This document shows, piece by piece, positions 43,478-53,190 of a stretch of 64,000 nt of DNA (position 1 is the stretch's first letter; each line of letters opens with the position of its first letter). Origin of the DNA: Marivita sp051859345 (GTDB taxonomy: Bacteria; Pseudomonadota; Alphaproteobacteria; Rhodobacterales; Rhodobacteraceae); NCBI RefSeq assembly GCF_051859345.1, contig NZ_JBHYFV010000006.1, positions 1-64,000 on the forward strand, read 5' to 3'. The notes beneath the pieces are model-generated. The model ran no database searches. It saw only the letters and a list, made by a program, of their open reading frames with translations, and was not told the origin of the DNA. A program made the position numbers and the translations under genes.

Positions 43478-43894
43478 GTGCCGGCGGTCAACTTTCAGAA
43501 CTGGCTCGACGAGGTGGGACAATCATTGTTTCAGCGTGATTTTCCTGCATACCGCAGTGCCATTCTGCTGCCCTTGACCGTCGCCACACCCGACGCCACG
43601 CATGTCGTGACCGACGAGACCGACCTGCATCAGGGCTTCACGGCCTGGATCAACATGATGGACGGGCTGGGCATCGACACCATGATCCGCACGGCCCGCG
43701 ATGTCGAGCAACTGGACCGCGCGCTGATCGTGGGTCGGTACGACACCGAACTCTTGCGCGGCGCAACGCGGGTTGTGCCCCGGTTTTCATCCTCGATGCA
43801 ATTGCGCGAGGGGCAGGACGGGATCTGGCGGAGCTTCAGTGTGACCAGCGGGTTCAGGGCGGCGTCCAATTGGCCCATCGACCGACCGAAATAG
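43478..43894 (+). CDS. conserved hypothetical protein, possibly NTF2-like
   Basis: 138 residues from a GTG 3 bp after the thiolase stop. FQNWLDEVGQSLFQRDFPAYRSAILLPL and the later ALIVGRYDTELLRG, VVPRFSSSMQLREGQDGIWRSF fit a SnoaL/NTF2-like cone fold in pattern only. Placement between thiolase and fadB makes a role in the same pathway, or its regulation, likely. Confidence in function is low. Confidence 0.7.
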   Translation: MPAVNFQNWLDEVGQSLFQRDFPAYRSAILLPLTVATPDATHVVTDETDLHQGFTAWINMMDGLGIDTMIRTARDVEQLDRALIVGRYDTELLRGATRVVPRFSSSMQLREGQDGIWRSFSVTSGFRAASNWPIDRPK

Positions 43895-43928
43895 AACTAT
43901 CCGGGCGAACTGCCCTTGGGAGACGAAA

Positions 43929-46115
43929 ATGACAGATTTTACGATGAACAAAGGGACCGACGGGATTGCGACAATCTCCTGGGATGTTCCTGAGAAATCC
44001 ATGAACGTGCTGAGCTTTGACGGCTTGCAAACCCTGAGCGACCTGGTGGATGACGCGCTTTCCGACGCGGCCGTCAAGGGCATCATCATCACGTCGGGCA
44101 AGGCGGATTTTGCCGCGGGCATGGACCTGAACGTTCTGGCCACCCTGCGCGAGGCCGGGGCCGAGGCGGTGTTTGACGGAATCATGAAGATGCATGGCGT
44201 GCTGCGCAAGATTGAACGTGCGGGCATGGATGCCAAGACCAACAAGGGTGGCAAGCCGGTGGCGGCAGTGCTGCCGGGCACGGCGCTTGGCATCGGGTTG
44301 GAAATTCCGCTGGCCTGTCACCGGGTCTTTGCCGCAGACAATCCCAAGGCCAAGATCGGTCTGCCGGAAATCATGGTCGGCATCTTCCCCGGTGCGGGTG
44401 GCACGACCCGCGTGGCGCGCAAGATGGGTGCAATGGCGGCCTCGCCCTTCCTGCTGGAAGGCAAGCTGTCGGACCCGAAGAAAGCCAAGGCGGCGGGCCT
44501 GATCGACGAGGTCAGCGAAGACCCGATGGCGGCGGCGCGCGAGTGGGTGCTAAACGCAGGCGACGCGGACATCGTCAAACCGTGGGACGCGAAGGGCTAC
44601 AAGATGCCCGGCGGCGCGCCCTATCATCCTGCGGGCTTCATGACATTCCTGGGCGCGTCTGCGATGGTCAACGGCAAGACCAAGGGCGTTTATCCTGCGG
44701 CCAAGGCGCTGTTGTCGGCGGTCTATGAAGGCGCGTTGGTGCCCTTTGACACCGCGCTGAAGATCGAGGCGCGGTGGTTCACCAACATCATCATGAACCC
44801 CTCTTCCGGCGCGATGATCCGGTCGCTGTTCGTCAACAAGCAGGCGCTGGAAAAGGGCGCTGTCCGACCCGAAGGTGTGGACGATCAGCGCGTCAAGAAG
44901 GTCGGTGTCCTGGGTGCCGGCATGATGGGCGCGGGCATTGCGCTGGTGTCGGCGCAGGCGGGCATCGAGGTTGTTTTGCTCGACCGCGATCAGGCGGCGG
45001 CGGACAAGGGCAAGGCCTATTCCGCCGACTACGCCGCCAAAGGAGTGTCCCGCAAGAAGATCAGCCAAGACAAGGCCGATGCGATGCTGGCGCGGATCAC
45101 GGCAACCACGGATTACACCGATCTGGCAGGCTGTGACCTGATTGTCGAAGCGGTGTTCGAAGACCCCAAGATCAAGGCCGAGGTGACCGCCGAGGTTGAA
45201 AAGGTCATCGGTGAAGACTGCATCTTTGCCACCAACACGTCGACCCTGCCGATCAGCGATCTGGCGAATGCGAGCACGCGGCCCGAGCAGTACATCGGCA
45301 TTCACTTCTTCAGCCCAGTGGAAAAGATGATGCTGGTCGAGATCATCAAGGGCAAGCAAACGGGCGACCGTGCCGTGGCGAAGGCGCTGGATTTCGTGCG
45401 CCAGATCAGGAAGACGCCGATCGTGGTCAATGACGCGCGGTTCTTCTACGCCAACCGCTGCATCATTCCCTACATCAACGAAGGTATTCGGATGGTGAAG
45501 GAAGGCGTGTCCCCCGCCCTGATCGAAAACGCCGCCAAGATGGTGGGCATGCCGCTGGGTCCGTTGCAGTTGGTCGATGAAACCTCGATTGATCTGGGGG
45601 CCAAGATCGCCCGTGCCACCAAGGCGGCGATGGGCGACGCCTATCCGGATACCGAGGTGGACGAGGTGATCTTCTGGATGGAAGAACAGGACCGTCTGGG
45701 CCGAAAGACCAAGGCGGGGTTCTATGACTACGACGACAAGGGCAAGCGTCAGGGGCTGTCCGAGGTGGTCAAGGCGCAGTATCCCGAAGCGGATGACCAG
45801 CCCGACCTGATCGACGTGCAGCACCGTCTGCTGTTTGCCCAATCGCTCGAAGCAGTGCGGGCGCTGGAAGATGGCGTTCTCATGGACATCCGCGAAGGCG
45901 ACGTGGGCGCAATCCTTGGCTGGGGCTTTGCGCCGTGGTCAGGTGGACCGCTCTCGTGGTTCGACATGCTGGGCGCGGAATATGCAGCCGAACGGTGCGA
46001 TCAGTTGGTCGAAGCGTTCGGCGACCGGTTCGCCTGCCCCGACCTGCTGCGCGAGATGGCGGCGAAGGGTCAGACCTTCTACGGACGGTTCAGTGCGGGT
46101 GCGAAAGCAGCGTGA
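43929..46115 (+). CDS. fadB: fatty acid oxidation protein FadB/FadJ type
   Basis: 728 residues. Enoyl-CoA hydratase domain at 1-190 with the oxyanion segments (FAAGMDLNVLA, LPEIMVGIFPGAGGT), linker, then the NAD-binding 3-hydroxyacyl-CoA dehydrogenase domain from about 318 (KKVGVLGAGMMGAGIALVSAQ) with IGIHFFSPVEKMMLVEI. The C-terminal domains hold RFFYANRCIIPYINE and WGFAPWSGGPLSW. It does two steps of beta-oxidation. Closing hairpin 16 bp downstream. Confidence 0.95.
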   Translation: MTDFTMNKGTDGIATISWDVPEKSMNVLSFDGLQTLSDLVDDALSDAAVKGIIITSGKADFAAGMDLNVLATLREAGAEAVFDGIMKMHGVLRKIERAGMDAKTNKGGKPVAAVLPGTALGIGLEIPLACHRVFAADNPKAKIGLPEIMVGIFPGAGGTTRVARKMGAMAASPFLLEGKLSDPKKAKAAGLIDEVSEDPMAAAREWVLNAGDADIVKPWDAKGYKMPGGAPYHPAGFMTFLGASAMVNGKTKGVYPAAKALLSAVYEGALVPFDTALKIEARWFTNIIMNPSSGAMIRSLFVNKQALEKGAVRPEGVDDQRVKKVGVLGAGMMGAGIALVSAQAGIEVVLLDRDQAAADKGKAYSADYAAKGVSRKKISQDKADAMLARITATTDYTDLAGCDLIVEAVFEDPKIKAEVTAEVEKVIGEDCIFATNTSTLPISDLANASTRPEQYIGIHFFSPVEKMMLVEIIKGKQTGDRAVAKALDFVRQIRKTPIVVNDARFFYANRCIIPYINEGIRMVKEGVSPALIENAAKMVGMPLGPLQLVDETSIDLGAKIARATKAAMGDAYPDTEVDEVIFWMEEQDRLGRKTKAGFYDYDDKGKRQGLSEVVKAQYPEADDQPDLIDVQHRLLFAQSLEAVRALEDGVLMDIREGDVGAILGWGFAPWSGGPLSWFDMLGAEYAAERCDQLVEAFGDRFACPDLLREMAAKGQTFYGRFSAGAKAA

Positions 46116-46130
46116 ATCGAAGAAACGGCA

Positions 46131-46150
46131 GGCCGGGCGTTTGCCCGGCC
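46131..46150. terminator. hairpin between convergent genes
   Basis: A perfect 8-bp stem GGCCGGGC / GCCCGGCC with loop GTTT lies between fadB and the convergent sulfotransferase-like gene. No long T run, so termination is likely but weak by sequence. Confidence 0.5.
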
Positions 46151-46160
46151 AAAGCCTCTG

Positions 46161-46802
46161 TCAGAACGTATAGCCAAACCGGACGATATCCTCTGAACAC
46201 ATGTCGGACACGGCCTTGGCGGTCTGGTCCGAATAGGCGCTTCGATAGTTCTTCGGACGTTCGGAGACATTCACATGGGGAATTTCAGGATCAAACCCAA
46301 TGTGCTGGATCACCGGCTTCATGTCCTGCGCCAACGCTTCCAAGCGCACGAAAATCGCCCGCTCGATCCCTGATACATCTGTGACATAGCTGGCATAGGG
46401 TGCCGCCGTGAGGCTGGCTGCTGTCTGCGGATGCAGGACAAACCCGGCAAAACCCGTGCATTTCGCCAAGGCAACTGCGGGATGGTCAAAGCTTTGCGTG
46501 CGCAGCCAGTGATAGTAGCTGACCATCCGGTCCCACGGGTTGCGCACAAGGGTAAAGATCATCATTGCGTCCAGATCGGGTGGTGCAAGAACTCCGTCGA
46601 TATCCGCCAGCGTGCTGTGTTTCCAGAGTCGCCCCCTCGCGGTCAGCTTTTTCAACCGGCCCTTGCGCTTGACCGCCTTCGGCGTGTCGCCGATCAGGAT
46701 GTCGTCGCGATGCGCGCGATCCTCAAGCGCCAAGGCGAGGGACGTTCCGCCCGTCTTGGGAATATGCACAAAGATGAATTTCCGGGCGGGTGAGATGATC
46801 AT
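46161..46802 (-). CDS. sulfotransferase-family protein
   Basis: 213 residues from ATG 46802. The PAPS-binding signature begins near the N terminus, FIFVHIPKTGGTSLALAL, followed by the 3'-phosphate loop FTLVRNPWDRMVSYYHWL. Similar proteins sulfate sugars or lipids, or occur in surface polysaccharide loci. Here it is isolated between two acyl-CoA genes and its acceptor is unknown. Confidence 0.85.
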   Translation of the reverse strand: MIISPARKFIFVHIPKTGGTSLALALEDRAHRDDILIGDTPKAVKRKGRLKKLTARGRLWKHSTLADIDGVLAPPDLDAMMIFTLVRNPWDRMVSYYHWLRTQSFDHPAVALAKCTGFAGFVLHPQTAASLTAAPYASYVTDVSGIERAIFVRLEALAQDMKPVIQHIGFDPEIPHVNVSERPKNYRSAYSDQTAKAVSDMCSEDIVRFGYTF

Positions 46803-46907
46803 GCGACAGGGGTGCCATTGCCCTTGCCACAAGGCAAGGATTTGCTTTTCCAAACCGGTGACGCTGCGCTATGTCGGGGAACGACAAAGCGTTTGGGAGG
46901 ATGCGGC

Positions 46908-48536
46908 ATGGGCTGGATGCGGGACGAAACCGGGCTTGAAAAGCGCGCGGCAAATTATGTGCCGTTGACGCCTCTGTCACACCTGCAACGCGCGGTGGAG
47001 GTGTTCCCGGACACGCTTGCCGTGGTGCATGGCCCGCACCGCAAGACCTATCGGGAGTACCACGACCGTGTGACGCGGCTGGCCTCGGCTTTGGCGGCGA
47101 TGGGTGTCAAACCCGGCGACGTGGTGGCGACGATCCTGCCCAACATCCCGGCGCAGGCCGAGGCGCATTTCGGCGTGCCCGCCTGCGGGGCGGTACTCAA
47201 CACGATCAACACGCGGCTGGATGTGGATACGGTGGCTTATATCCTCGACCATGGTGAGGCGAAGGTGGTGCTGTGCGACAGCCAGTTCCTGTCGGTCCTC
47301 GCCGAGGCGATGGAACAGATGGACGGCCCCGCCCCCAAGGTGATCGAGGTCGCCGATCCACATGAAGGTGTAAACGCGCATAGCGATTATCCCGAATACG
47401 AGAACGTGCTGGCCGGGGCCGATCCGGATTTTGCGTGGATCATGCCCGAGGACGAATGGGAGAGCCTCGCGCTCAATTACACCTCTGGCACCACGGGGCG
47501 GCCCAAGGGCGTCGTGTGCCATCATCGCGGCGCGTATCTGATGACGATGGGCACGGCGGTGAGTTGGGAAATGGCGCTGCGGCCAAAGTACCTGACCATC
47601 GTGCCGCTGTTTCACTGCAACGGCTGGAACCACACCTGGATGATGCCGCTTCTGGGGGGCACGGTCGTGTGCTGCCGGGACATCAGCGCAAAGGCCATCT
47701 ATGACGCGATTGCCGATGAGGGTGTGACCCATTTCGGTGGTGCGCCCATCGTTCTGAACCTGATCGTCAACTCCAACCCAAGCGACCGGCGCGACTTTGA
47801 CCATCTGGTCAAAGTCTACACCGCCGGCGCGCCCCCTGCCCCTGCGACGCTGGCCAAGATCGGCGATCTGGGGTTCCATGTGATGCAGGTTTACGGGCTG
47901 ACCGAAACCTATGGCCATATCACCGAATGCGTCTGGAACGGCGCCGCGTGGGACAGGCTTGACCAGGACGCCAAATCCGCCATCAAGGCGCGGCAGGGTG
48001 TGGCCTTTCCGATGATGGAGCCGATCGACGTGATTGGCGAAGATGGCGCACCTGTGCCGCGTGATGGCAAGACCCAGGGCGAGATCGTCATTCGCGGCAA
48101 TTCGGTGATGAAAGGGTACTTGAAGAACCCCAAAGCCACGGAAGAGGCGTTCGAGGGTGGGCATTTCCATTCGGGCGACATCGCCGTGATGCACCCGGAC
48201 AATTACTGCCAGATCGCGGACCGGGCGAAAGACATCATCATCTCGGGGGGTGAGAACATCAGTTCCGTCGAAGTCGAAGGCTGCCTGATGGCGCATGATG
48301 CGGTGCTGCTGTGCGCCGTGGTGGCCAAACCGGACGACACATGGGGCGAAGTGCCCTGCGCCTTTGTCGAGCTGAAGGGCAATCACAGTGCCACCGAGGA
48401 AGAGTTGATCGCCTATGCGCGGTCGAAACTGGCCGGGTTCAAGACCCCCAAGAAGGTGGTGTTTGAAGAGCTTCCCAAGACGTCGACCGGCAAGATCCAG
48501 AAGTTCCAGCTGCGTGAACGTGCCAAGGTCTTGTAG
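46908..48536 (+). CDS. acyl-CoA synthetase, DmdB-like
   Basis: 542 residues from ATG 46908, behind GGGAGGA. AMP-binding signature NYTSGTTGRPKGVV, A5 YGLTETYGH, A7 HSGDIAVMHPDNY, A8 DRAKDIIISGGENISSVEVE and A10 PKTSTGKIQKFQLRE. Length and N terminus (MGWMRDETGLEKRAANYVPLTP-like) match the roseobacter medium-chain/3-methylmercaptopropionate-CoA ligases. It can supply acyl-CoA for the cluster upstream. Exact substrate open. Confidence 0.92.
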   Translation: MGWMRDETGLEKRAANYVPLTPLSHLQRAVEVFPDTLAVVHGPHRKTYREYHDRVTRLASALAAMGVKPGDVVATILPNIPAQAEAHFGVPACGAVLNTINTRLDVDTVAYILDHGEAKVVLCDSQFLSVLAEAMEQMDGPAPKVIEVADPHEGVNAHSDYPEYENVLAGADPDFAWIMPEDEWESLALNYTSGTTGRPKGVVCHHRGAYLMTMGTAVSWEMALRPKYLTIVPLFHCNGWNHTWMMPLLGGTVVCCRDISAKAIYDAIADEGVTHFGGAPIVLNLIVNSNPSDRRDFDHLVKVYTAGAPPAPATLAKIGDLGFHVMQVYGLTETYGHITECVWNGAAWDRLDQDAKSAIKARQGVAFPMMEPIDVIGEDGAPVPRDGKTQGEIVIRGNSVMKGYLKNPKATEEAFEGGHFHSGDIAVMHPDNYCQIADRAKDIIISGGENISSVEVEGCLMAHDAVLLCAVVAKPDDTWGEVPCAFVELKGNHSATEEELIAYARSKLAGFKTPKKVVFEELPKTSTGKIQKFQLRERAKVL

Positions 48537-48607
48537 GCCGCAGACGCATTGCGCGTAAGGCGTTGCGGGTGTAGGCTGACGACGATCCAAGAGGCAGAGC
48601 AGCCCGC

Positions 48608-49633
48608 ATGACCGCGCTGAAGGAATTTCAACGGCTTGAGGCCGAAGGTGTCTGGCGTGCAACGCCCGCAGATCAGCGCAAGGACGTGATCGTCTCCTTG
48701 GGTGATGCGTCTCTGACAATCCTCGATCTTCGTGAAAACGTGCTTGCGCATTGGTCCATTGCGGCTGTCGCCCGCGCCAACAAGGGGCAGCGCCCGGCGG
48801 TGTACCATCCCGACGGCGATCCGGGCGAGACGCTCGAATTTGGTGCCGACAGCGCGCAGATGATCGACGCCATCGAACAGATCCGATCCGCCATCGACAA
48901 AAGCCGCGCGAAGCCCGGTAAATTGCGGTTCATGATCACCGGCGGGATCGCGGCGGCAGTGCTTGCGGGGATCGTGTTCTGGCTTCCCGATGCGCTGTTG
49001 CGGCACACGGTCAAGGTTGTGCCCGCCGTCAAACGGGTCGAGATAGGCGATGCGCTCTTGACCCGGATCACCCGTATTTCCGGACAGGCCTGCATGACGC
49101 GGGACGCGCGCGAACCGCTCAGGCGGCTTGCGTCACGGGTCCTGGGACCGGCGCAGCGGGGCGCGCTGGTTGTGCTGCCTGGCGGGGTTGCCGCAACCGC
49201 GCATCTTCCCGGCGGGCGTATCCTCGTGAACCGGTCCCTGATCGAAGACCCCGAAGAGCCGGACGTGACCGCGGGCTATGTTCTGACCGAACGTCTGCGC
49301 GCACTGACACAGGATCCGCTGGAAGAGATGCTTGTGCAGACAGGGCTCTGGTCAAGCCTGCGTCTGCTGACGACCGGCGAGATGGCCGATATCGATCTGG
49401 AACGTTACAGCGAATACCTGTTGGCGCGCACCCCGGCCACTCTTTCGAATGACGTGATCATAGCGGCCTTTGAAACAGCGGAACTGCGCACCACGCCTTA
49501 TGCCTATGCCGTTGACATCACGGGTGAAACAACGCTGCCCCTGATCGAAGCCGATCCGATGAAGGGCAAGTCCGCACGTCCCGTCCTGAGCGATTCCGAC
49601 TGGTTGCGGCTTCAGGGCATCTGCGGCGAATGA
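48608..49633 (+). CDS. conserved membrane-anchored protein of unknown function
   Basis: 341 residues. The first 100 (FQRLEAEGVWRATPADQRKDVIVSLGDASLTILD) form a soluble domain, then one membrane segment (ITGGIAAAVLAGIVFWLP), then about 220 residues probably in the periplasm with GALVVLPGGVAATAHLPGGRILVNRSLIED. The last part faintly recalls zinc-peptidase relatives but I see no HExxH. Function unknown. Next to the exported SPOR-like gene, convergent. Confidence 0.75.
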   Translation: MTALKEFQRLEAEGVWRATPADQRKDVIVSLGDASLTILDLRENVLAHWSIAAVARANKGQRPAVYHPDGDPGETLEFGADSAQMIDAIEQIRSAIDKSRAKPGKLRFMITGGIAAAVLAGIVFWLPDALLRHTVKVVPAVKRVEIGDALLTRITRISGQACMTRDAREPLRRLASRVLGPAQRGALVVLPGGVAATAHLPGGRILVNRSLIEDPEEPDVTAGYVLTERLRALTQDPLEEMLVQTGLWSSLRLLTTGEMADIDLERYSEYLLARTPATLSNDVIIAAFETAELRTTPYAYAVDITGETTLPLIEADPMKGKSARPVLSDSDWLRLQGICGE

Positions 49634-50254
49634 TCAGTGCCCAAGACCCTTGCCGCGCCCGACAATCACCGGTTCCCTGATGTCCTGCCCCTCGGTCAGC
49701 AAACGGCGCGGAACGGTGTTGCTCCAGACCTGTTGCGTGGCGCGATGGCCCTCACGGGTCATGTGCGCGCGGTGCGGGTTCAGGCGGTCATCCTCCCAGG
49801 CCGGCTGATAGCCTTTCGGGATCGGCGGGAGCGTATCCCCCTGGGACTCGTAGACATGTCTGGGGACAATCCGTTCGACGCGCACGCGCTGTTTGGGCTG
49901 GGTGTACTTCTGGGCCTGCACGGTGCGGTTGGGGACACCCCGGACGATGCGCTGGGGCGTGACGATCACGGGTGCTGCCTCGGCCACGGTGACGGTCTGC
50001 TGTCGTGCAAGGCTTGGGGTTTGTCCGCAGATCAATTTCCGATTGCTTGACACGCGCGGCACCCAGTTCACCGTCCCGTCCACACCGGCGCGCACATAGA
50101 CGCAGCCCCGGCTGTCGACATATTGACGGCCTGCATAGCCCGATGGCGGATATTCGGCTGGCGGACCGACCTGCAACCCCTGTGCAGACGCCCCGGATGT
50201 CGAAAGGAAGGCCGAGACCACAAGGGCCACGGCGGTCACGATATGTCTGGTCAT
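49634..50254 (-). CDS. exported protein with YVDSRGCVYVRAG motif
   Basis: 206 residues with a Sec signal (MTRHIVTAVALVVSAFLSTSGASA). The mature N terminus GYAGRQYVDSRGCVYVRAG, followed by VNWVPRVSSNRKLICG, is a recurring segment of roseobacter exported proteins, often linked to SPOR domains. The rest is Pro/Arg/Gln rich and probably disordered. Possibly bound to the cell wall; function unknown. Confidence 0.75.
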   Translation of the reverse strand: MTRHIVTAVALVVSAFLSTSGASAQGLQVGPPAEYPPSGYAGRQYVDSRGCVYVRAGVDGTVNWVPRVSSNRKLICGQTPSLARQQTVTVAEAAPVIVTPQRIVRGVPNRTVQAQKYTQPKQRVRVERIVPRHVYESQGDTLPPIPKGYQPAWEDDRLNPHRAHMTREGHRATQQVWSNTVPRRLLTEGQDIREPVIVGRGKGLGH

Positions 50255-50312
50255 GTGTCTGTCCCCACAGATGTGACCCAAGACTGCCTGTCAGCCTTTT
50301 GAGTGTAAAGGG

Positions 50313-50945
50313 CTATTTCGTCCCGAACATACGGTCTCCGGCGTCACCCAGCCCCGGAACGATATAGCCCAGTTCGTTCAGGTGATCGTCCAGCGACGCG
50401 GTGACGATGGGCACATCGGGATGCGCCTCTTTCATGCGGGCGACACCTTCGGGGGCGGCGAGCAGGCAGAGGAAGATGATGTTCTTCGCCCCGGCGTCCT
50501 TGACCAGATCAATCGCGGCGGCAGAGCTGTTGCCGGTGGCAAGCATGGGATCGACGACAATGGTAATGCGGTCCTGCATATGCGACGGGACCTTGAAGTA
50601 ATACTGCACCGGTTTGAGCGTTGCCTCGTCGCGGTAAAGCCCGACAAAACCCACGCGCGCCGCCGGGATCAGTTCGAGGATACCGTCGAGCAACCCGTTG
50701 CCTGCGCGCAGGATCGAAATCAGGGCAAGCTTCTTGCCGTCGATCACCGGCGCATCCATTTCGCAAAGCGGCGTTTCGATCCGCTTGGTGGTGAGCGGCA
50801 GGTTGCGCGTCACCTCGTAGGCCAGCAAATGACTGATTTCGCGCAGCAATTGACGGAACGACTTGGTCGAGGTGTCTTTCTCGCGCATCAGGCTCAGCTT
50901 GTGCTGCACCAGCGGGTGGTCAACGATGGTCAGGTGATCTTTCAT
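50313..50945 (-). CDS. upp: uracil phosphoribosyltransferase
   Basis: 210 residues. TKSFRQLLREISHLLAYEVTR, ALISILRAGNGLLDGIL, and the PRPP loop VVDPMLATGNSSAAAI. Makes UMP from uracil and PRPP. Last gene of the salvage operon; start overlaps add as ATGA. Confidence 0.96.
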   Translation of the reverse strand: MKDHLTIVDHPLVQHKLSLMREKDTSTKSFRQLLREISHLLAYEVTRNLPLTTKRIETPLCEMDAPVIDGKKLALISILRAGNGLLDGILELIPAARVGFVGLYRDEATLKPVQYYFKVPSHMQDRITIVVDPMLATGNSSAAAIDLVKDAGAKNIIFLCLLAAPEGVARMKEAHPDVPIVTASLDDHLNELGYIVPGLGDAGDRMFGTK

Positions 50946-51982
50946 GTGCGCTCCAGTCGTTTCAGGACACGTTTGCGGGTGTCCTCGTCACAAAACGCCG
51001 CGTGGGCGGCGGTGTCGTTTATTTCTGCAAAAACAGTCTCGTCCCAGCCAAAGCTGCGCGCAAGGTTGAGGTATTCGTCGCGCATCGTGGTGTGAAAGAA
51101 CGGCGGATCATCGGTCGAGACCGTGACCTTCACGCCGCGTTGCCGCAGTTTTTCAATGGGATGGGCCGCGAGGTTCGGGTAGACATTCAGGTTCACGTTG
51201 GAACCCGGACAAACCTCTAGGACAATCGCGTTCTCCACAAGCCTGTCCACAAGCGCCAGGTCGTTGATTGCATGCACGCCATGGCCGATGCGTTCGACCT
51301 TGAGATCCTCTACCGCGTCGCGCACCGACCCTGCGCCACCCCATTCCCCCGCATGGGCCGTCAGGCGCAAACCGGCTTCGCGTGCCAAGTCAAAGCTGTA
51401 GGCAAAGTCCTTGGGTTTGCCCTTCATTTCGTCCCCGGCAATCCCGAAGCCAACGATCCAGTCGCCAGCGGTTTCGGCAGCGCACAGCGCGGATGCCTTG
51501 GCAGTTTCCGGGCCGAAATGGCGGATGCAGGTGATGATGCCGCGCAGGATGATGCCGTGATCGCGTTCGGCCTCGTCGGCGGCTTCGCGGATGGCGTGCA
51601 GGTATTCGCGCCACGCGCCGACATCGCCGCCGCCGCAGAAATCCGGCGACAGGAAGGTTTCGGAATAGATCACATCATTTGCGGCGCTTTCTTCAAGCAC
51701 GGCTTTGGTCAGGCGGGCGTAATCCTCGGGTGTCATGAGCACGCTTGTTGCCGCTTCGTAGACGCTCAGGAAATGTACAAAATCGCGGAAGGCGTAGCTG
51801 CCATCGGGTTTGAAGACACCGCTCAGGTTGATCGACTTTTCTTTCGCCAGTCCCTTGATGAACGCAGGTGGGGCCGCGCCTTCGTGATGCAGGTGCAGTT
51901 CGACCTTGGGCAGGCGCGTGATGCGGTCGAGTTGCTCTTCGTCCATGCCGCGACGCATTCGGTCAATCTGTTCTTCATCCAT
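50942..51982 (-). CDS. add: adenosine deaminase
   Basis: 346 residues from ATG 51982, with a GTG one codon upstream. Metal motif LPKVELHLHHEGA, active-site TAHAGEWGGAG, GHGVHAI and VSTDDPPFFHTTM. The N terminus holds a near-duplicate: MDEEQIDRMRRG followed by MDEEQLDRITR. So a second ATG at 51946 (one repeat later) could be the true start. Converts adenosine to inosine. Confidence 0.94.
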   Translation of the reverse strand: MDEEQIDRMRRGMDEEQLDRITRLPKVELHLHHEGAAPPAFIKGLAKEKSINLSGVFKPDGSYAFRDFVHFLSVYEAATSVLMTPEDYARLTKAVLEESAANDVIYSETFLSPDFCGGGDVGAWREYLHAIREAADEAERDHGIILRGIITCIRHFGPETAKASALCAAETAGDWIVGFGIAGDEMKGKPKDFAYSFDLAREAGLRLTAHAGEWGGAGSVRDAVEDLKVERIGHGVHAINDLALVDRLVENAIVLEVCPGSNVNLNVYPNLAAHPIEKLRQRGVKVTVSTDDPPFFHTTMRDEYLNLARSFGWDETVFAEINDTAAHAAFCDEDTRKRVLKRLERT

Positions 51983-53190
51983 CACAAGAAACTCCGCCCA
52001 GATCCCTTTGCCGTCACGCCAAGATGTTCGGCGATCGTGGCTGCCACATCGACAAATCCCACATGGCCGATTTCCCCGGTTCCGGCCCCGGCGATCAAGA
52101 CCGGGACGCGTTCACGGGTATGGTCCGTGCCAATCCATGTCGGGTCGTTGCCATGATCGGCGGTGATGAGCAACAGATCCGTGTCGCGAAGCCGGGGCAG
52201 CAGTTTGCCCAACTCGGCATCGAACCATTCGAGCGCGCGGGCATAACCGGACACATCGCGACGATGGCCGTATTTGCTGTCGAACTCGACAAAATTGGCA
52301 AAGATCAGCGCCCCTTCGGGTGCGGTGTCGATCTGATGCGCGAGGTGTTGGATCAGGTGTGCATCCGCGCCTTTGTGGACCTCGTCAATCCCGGACATCG
52401 AGAAGATATCGCCGATCTTCCCGATCCCGATTACCCGCTGGCCCGCGTCCTGCACCCAGTTGGTCAGCACAGGCGCGGGTGGCGCGATCGCATAGTCGTG
52501 GCGGTTGGTGGTGCGTTCGAAATTCCCGTCTTGCCCGATGAAGGGGCGCGCAATGACACGTCCTATCTTGCGCTCATGGCACATCGGCGCAAGATCCTCA
52601 CACAGCTTCAGCAGACGGTCGAGCCCAAACGCCTCTTCATGCGCAGCGATCTGAAGGACGCTGTCGGCAGAGGTGTAGCAGATCGGTTTGCCGGTGCGCA
52701 GATGCTCACCCCCAAACGTGTCGATCACCTTGACGCCATTGCTGTGGCAGTTGCCCAGGATGCCATCCGTTCCGGCAAGGTCGCAAATGCGTGTCGTGAT
52801 GTCGGCGGGGAAGGCCGGGATGGTGTTGGGCAGATAGGTCCAGTTCCACGGGACCGGCAGCCCTGCCAGTTCCCAATGTCCAGACGGCGTGTCCTTGCCG
52901 CGCGAGACTTCGGTTGCTGCGGCCCACCGTCCGATGGGTGTCGCGACCAGCCCAGGCGCGCGTTCACCGCTTGCCAGGGTCACGGCGCGGCCAAGGCCCA
53001 GGGCGTCCAGATTGGGAAGGGTCAGAGGTCCGGTCCGGCCGTCTTCCGCCGCACCGGAGGCGCAGGCCTCGGCGATATGCAGCAGGGTGTTGGCCCCGGT
53101 GTCCGGCGTGTCGCCGTTGAAAAACTGATCCGCGTCGGGCGCGCCGCCGATGCCGACGGAATCCATGACAACCAGAAATGCACGGCTCAT
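51982..53190 (-). CDS. deoB: phosphopentomutase
   Basis: 402 residues. Alkaline-phosphatase fold: MDSVGIGGAPDADQF with metal Asp, GKDTPSGHWELAG with the phospho-Thr, FVEFDSKYGHRRDV, and LITADHGNDPTW metal site. Converts (deoxy)ribose-1-P to 5-P, linking nucleoside phosphorolysis with central metabolism. Overlaps deoA as ATGA. Confidence 0.96.
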   Translation of the reverse strand: MSRAFLVVMDSVGIGGAPDADQFFNGDTPDTGANTLLHIAEACASGAAEDGRTGPLTLPNLDALGLGRAVTLASGERAPGLVATPIGRWAAATEVSRGKDTPSGHWELAGLPVPWNWTYLPNTIPAFPADITTRICDLAGTDGILGNCHSNGVKVIDTFGGEHLRTGKPICYTSADSVLQIAAHEEAFGLDRLLKLCEDLAPMCHERKIGRVIARPFIGQDGNFERTTNRHDYAIAPPAPVLTNWVQDAGQRVIGIGKIGDIFSMSGIDEVHKGADAHLIQHLAHQIDTAPEGALIFANFVEFDSKYGHRRDVSGYARALEWFDAELGKLLPRLRDTDLLLITADHGNDPTWIGTDHTRERVPVLIAGAGTGEIGHVGFVDVAATIAEHLGVTAKGSGRSFL

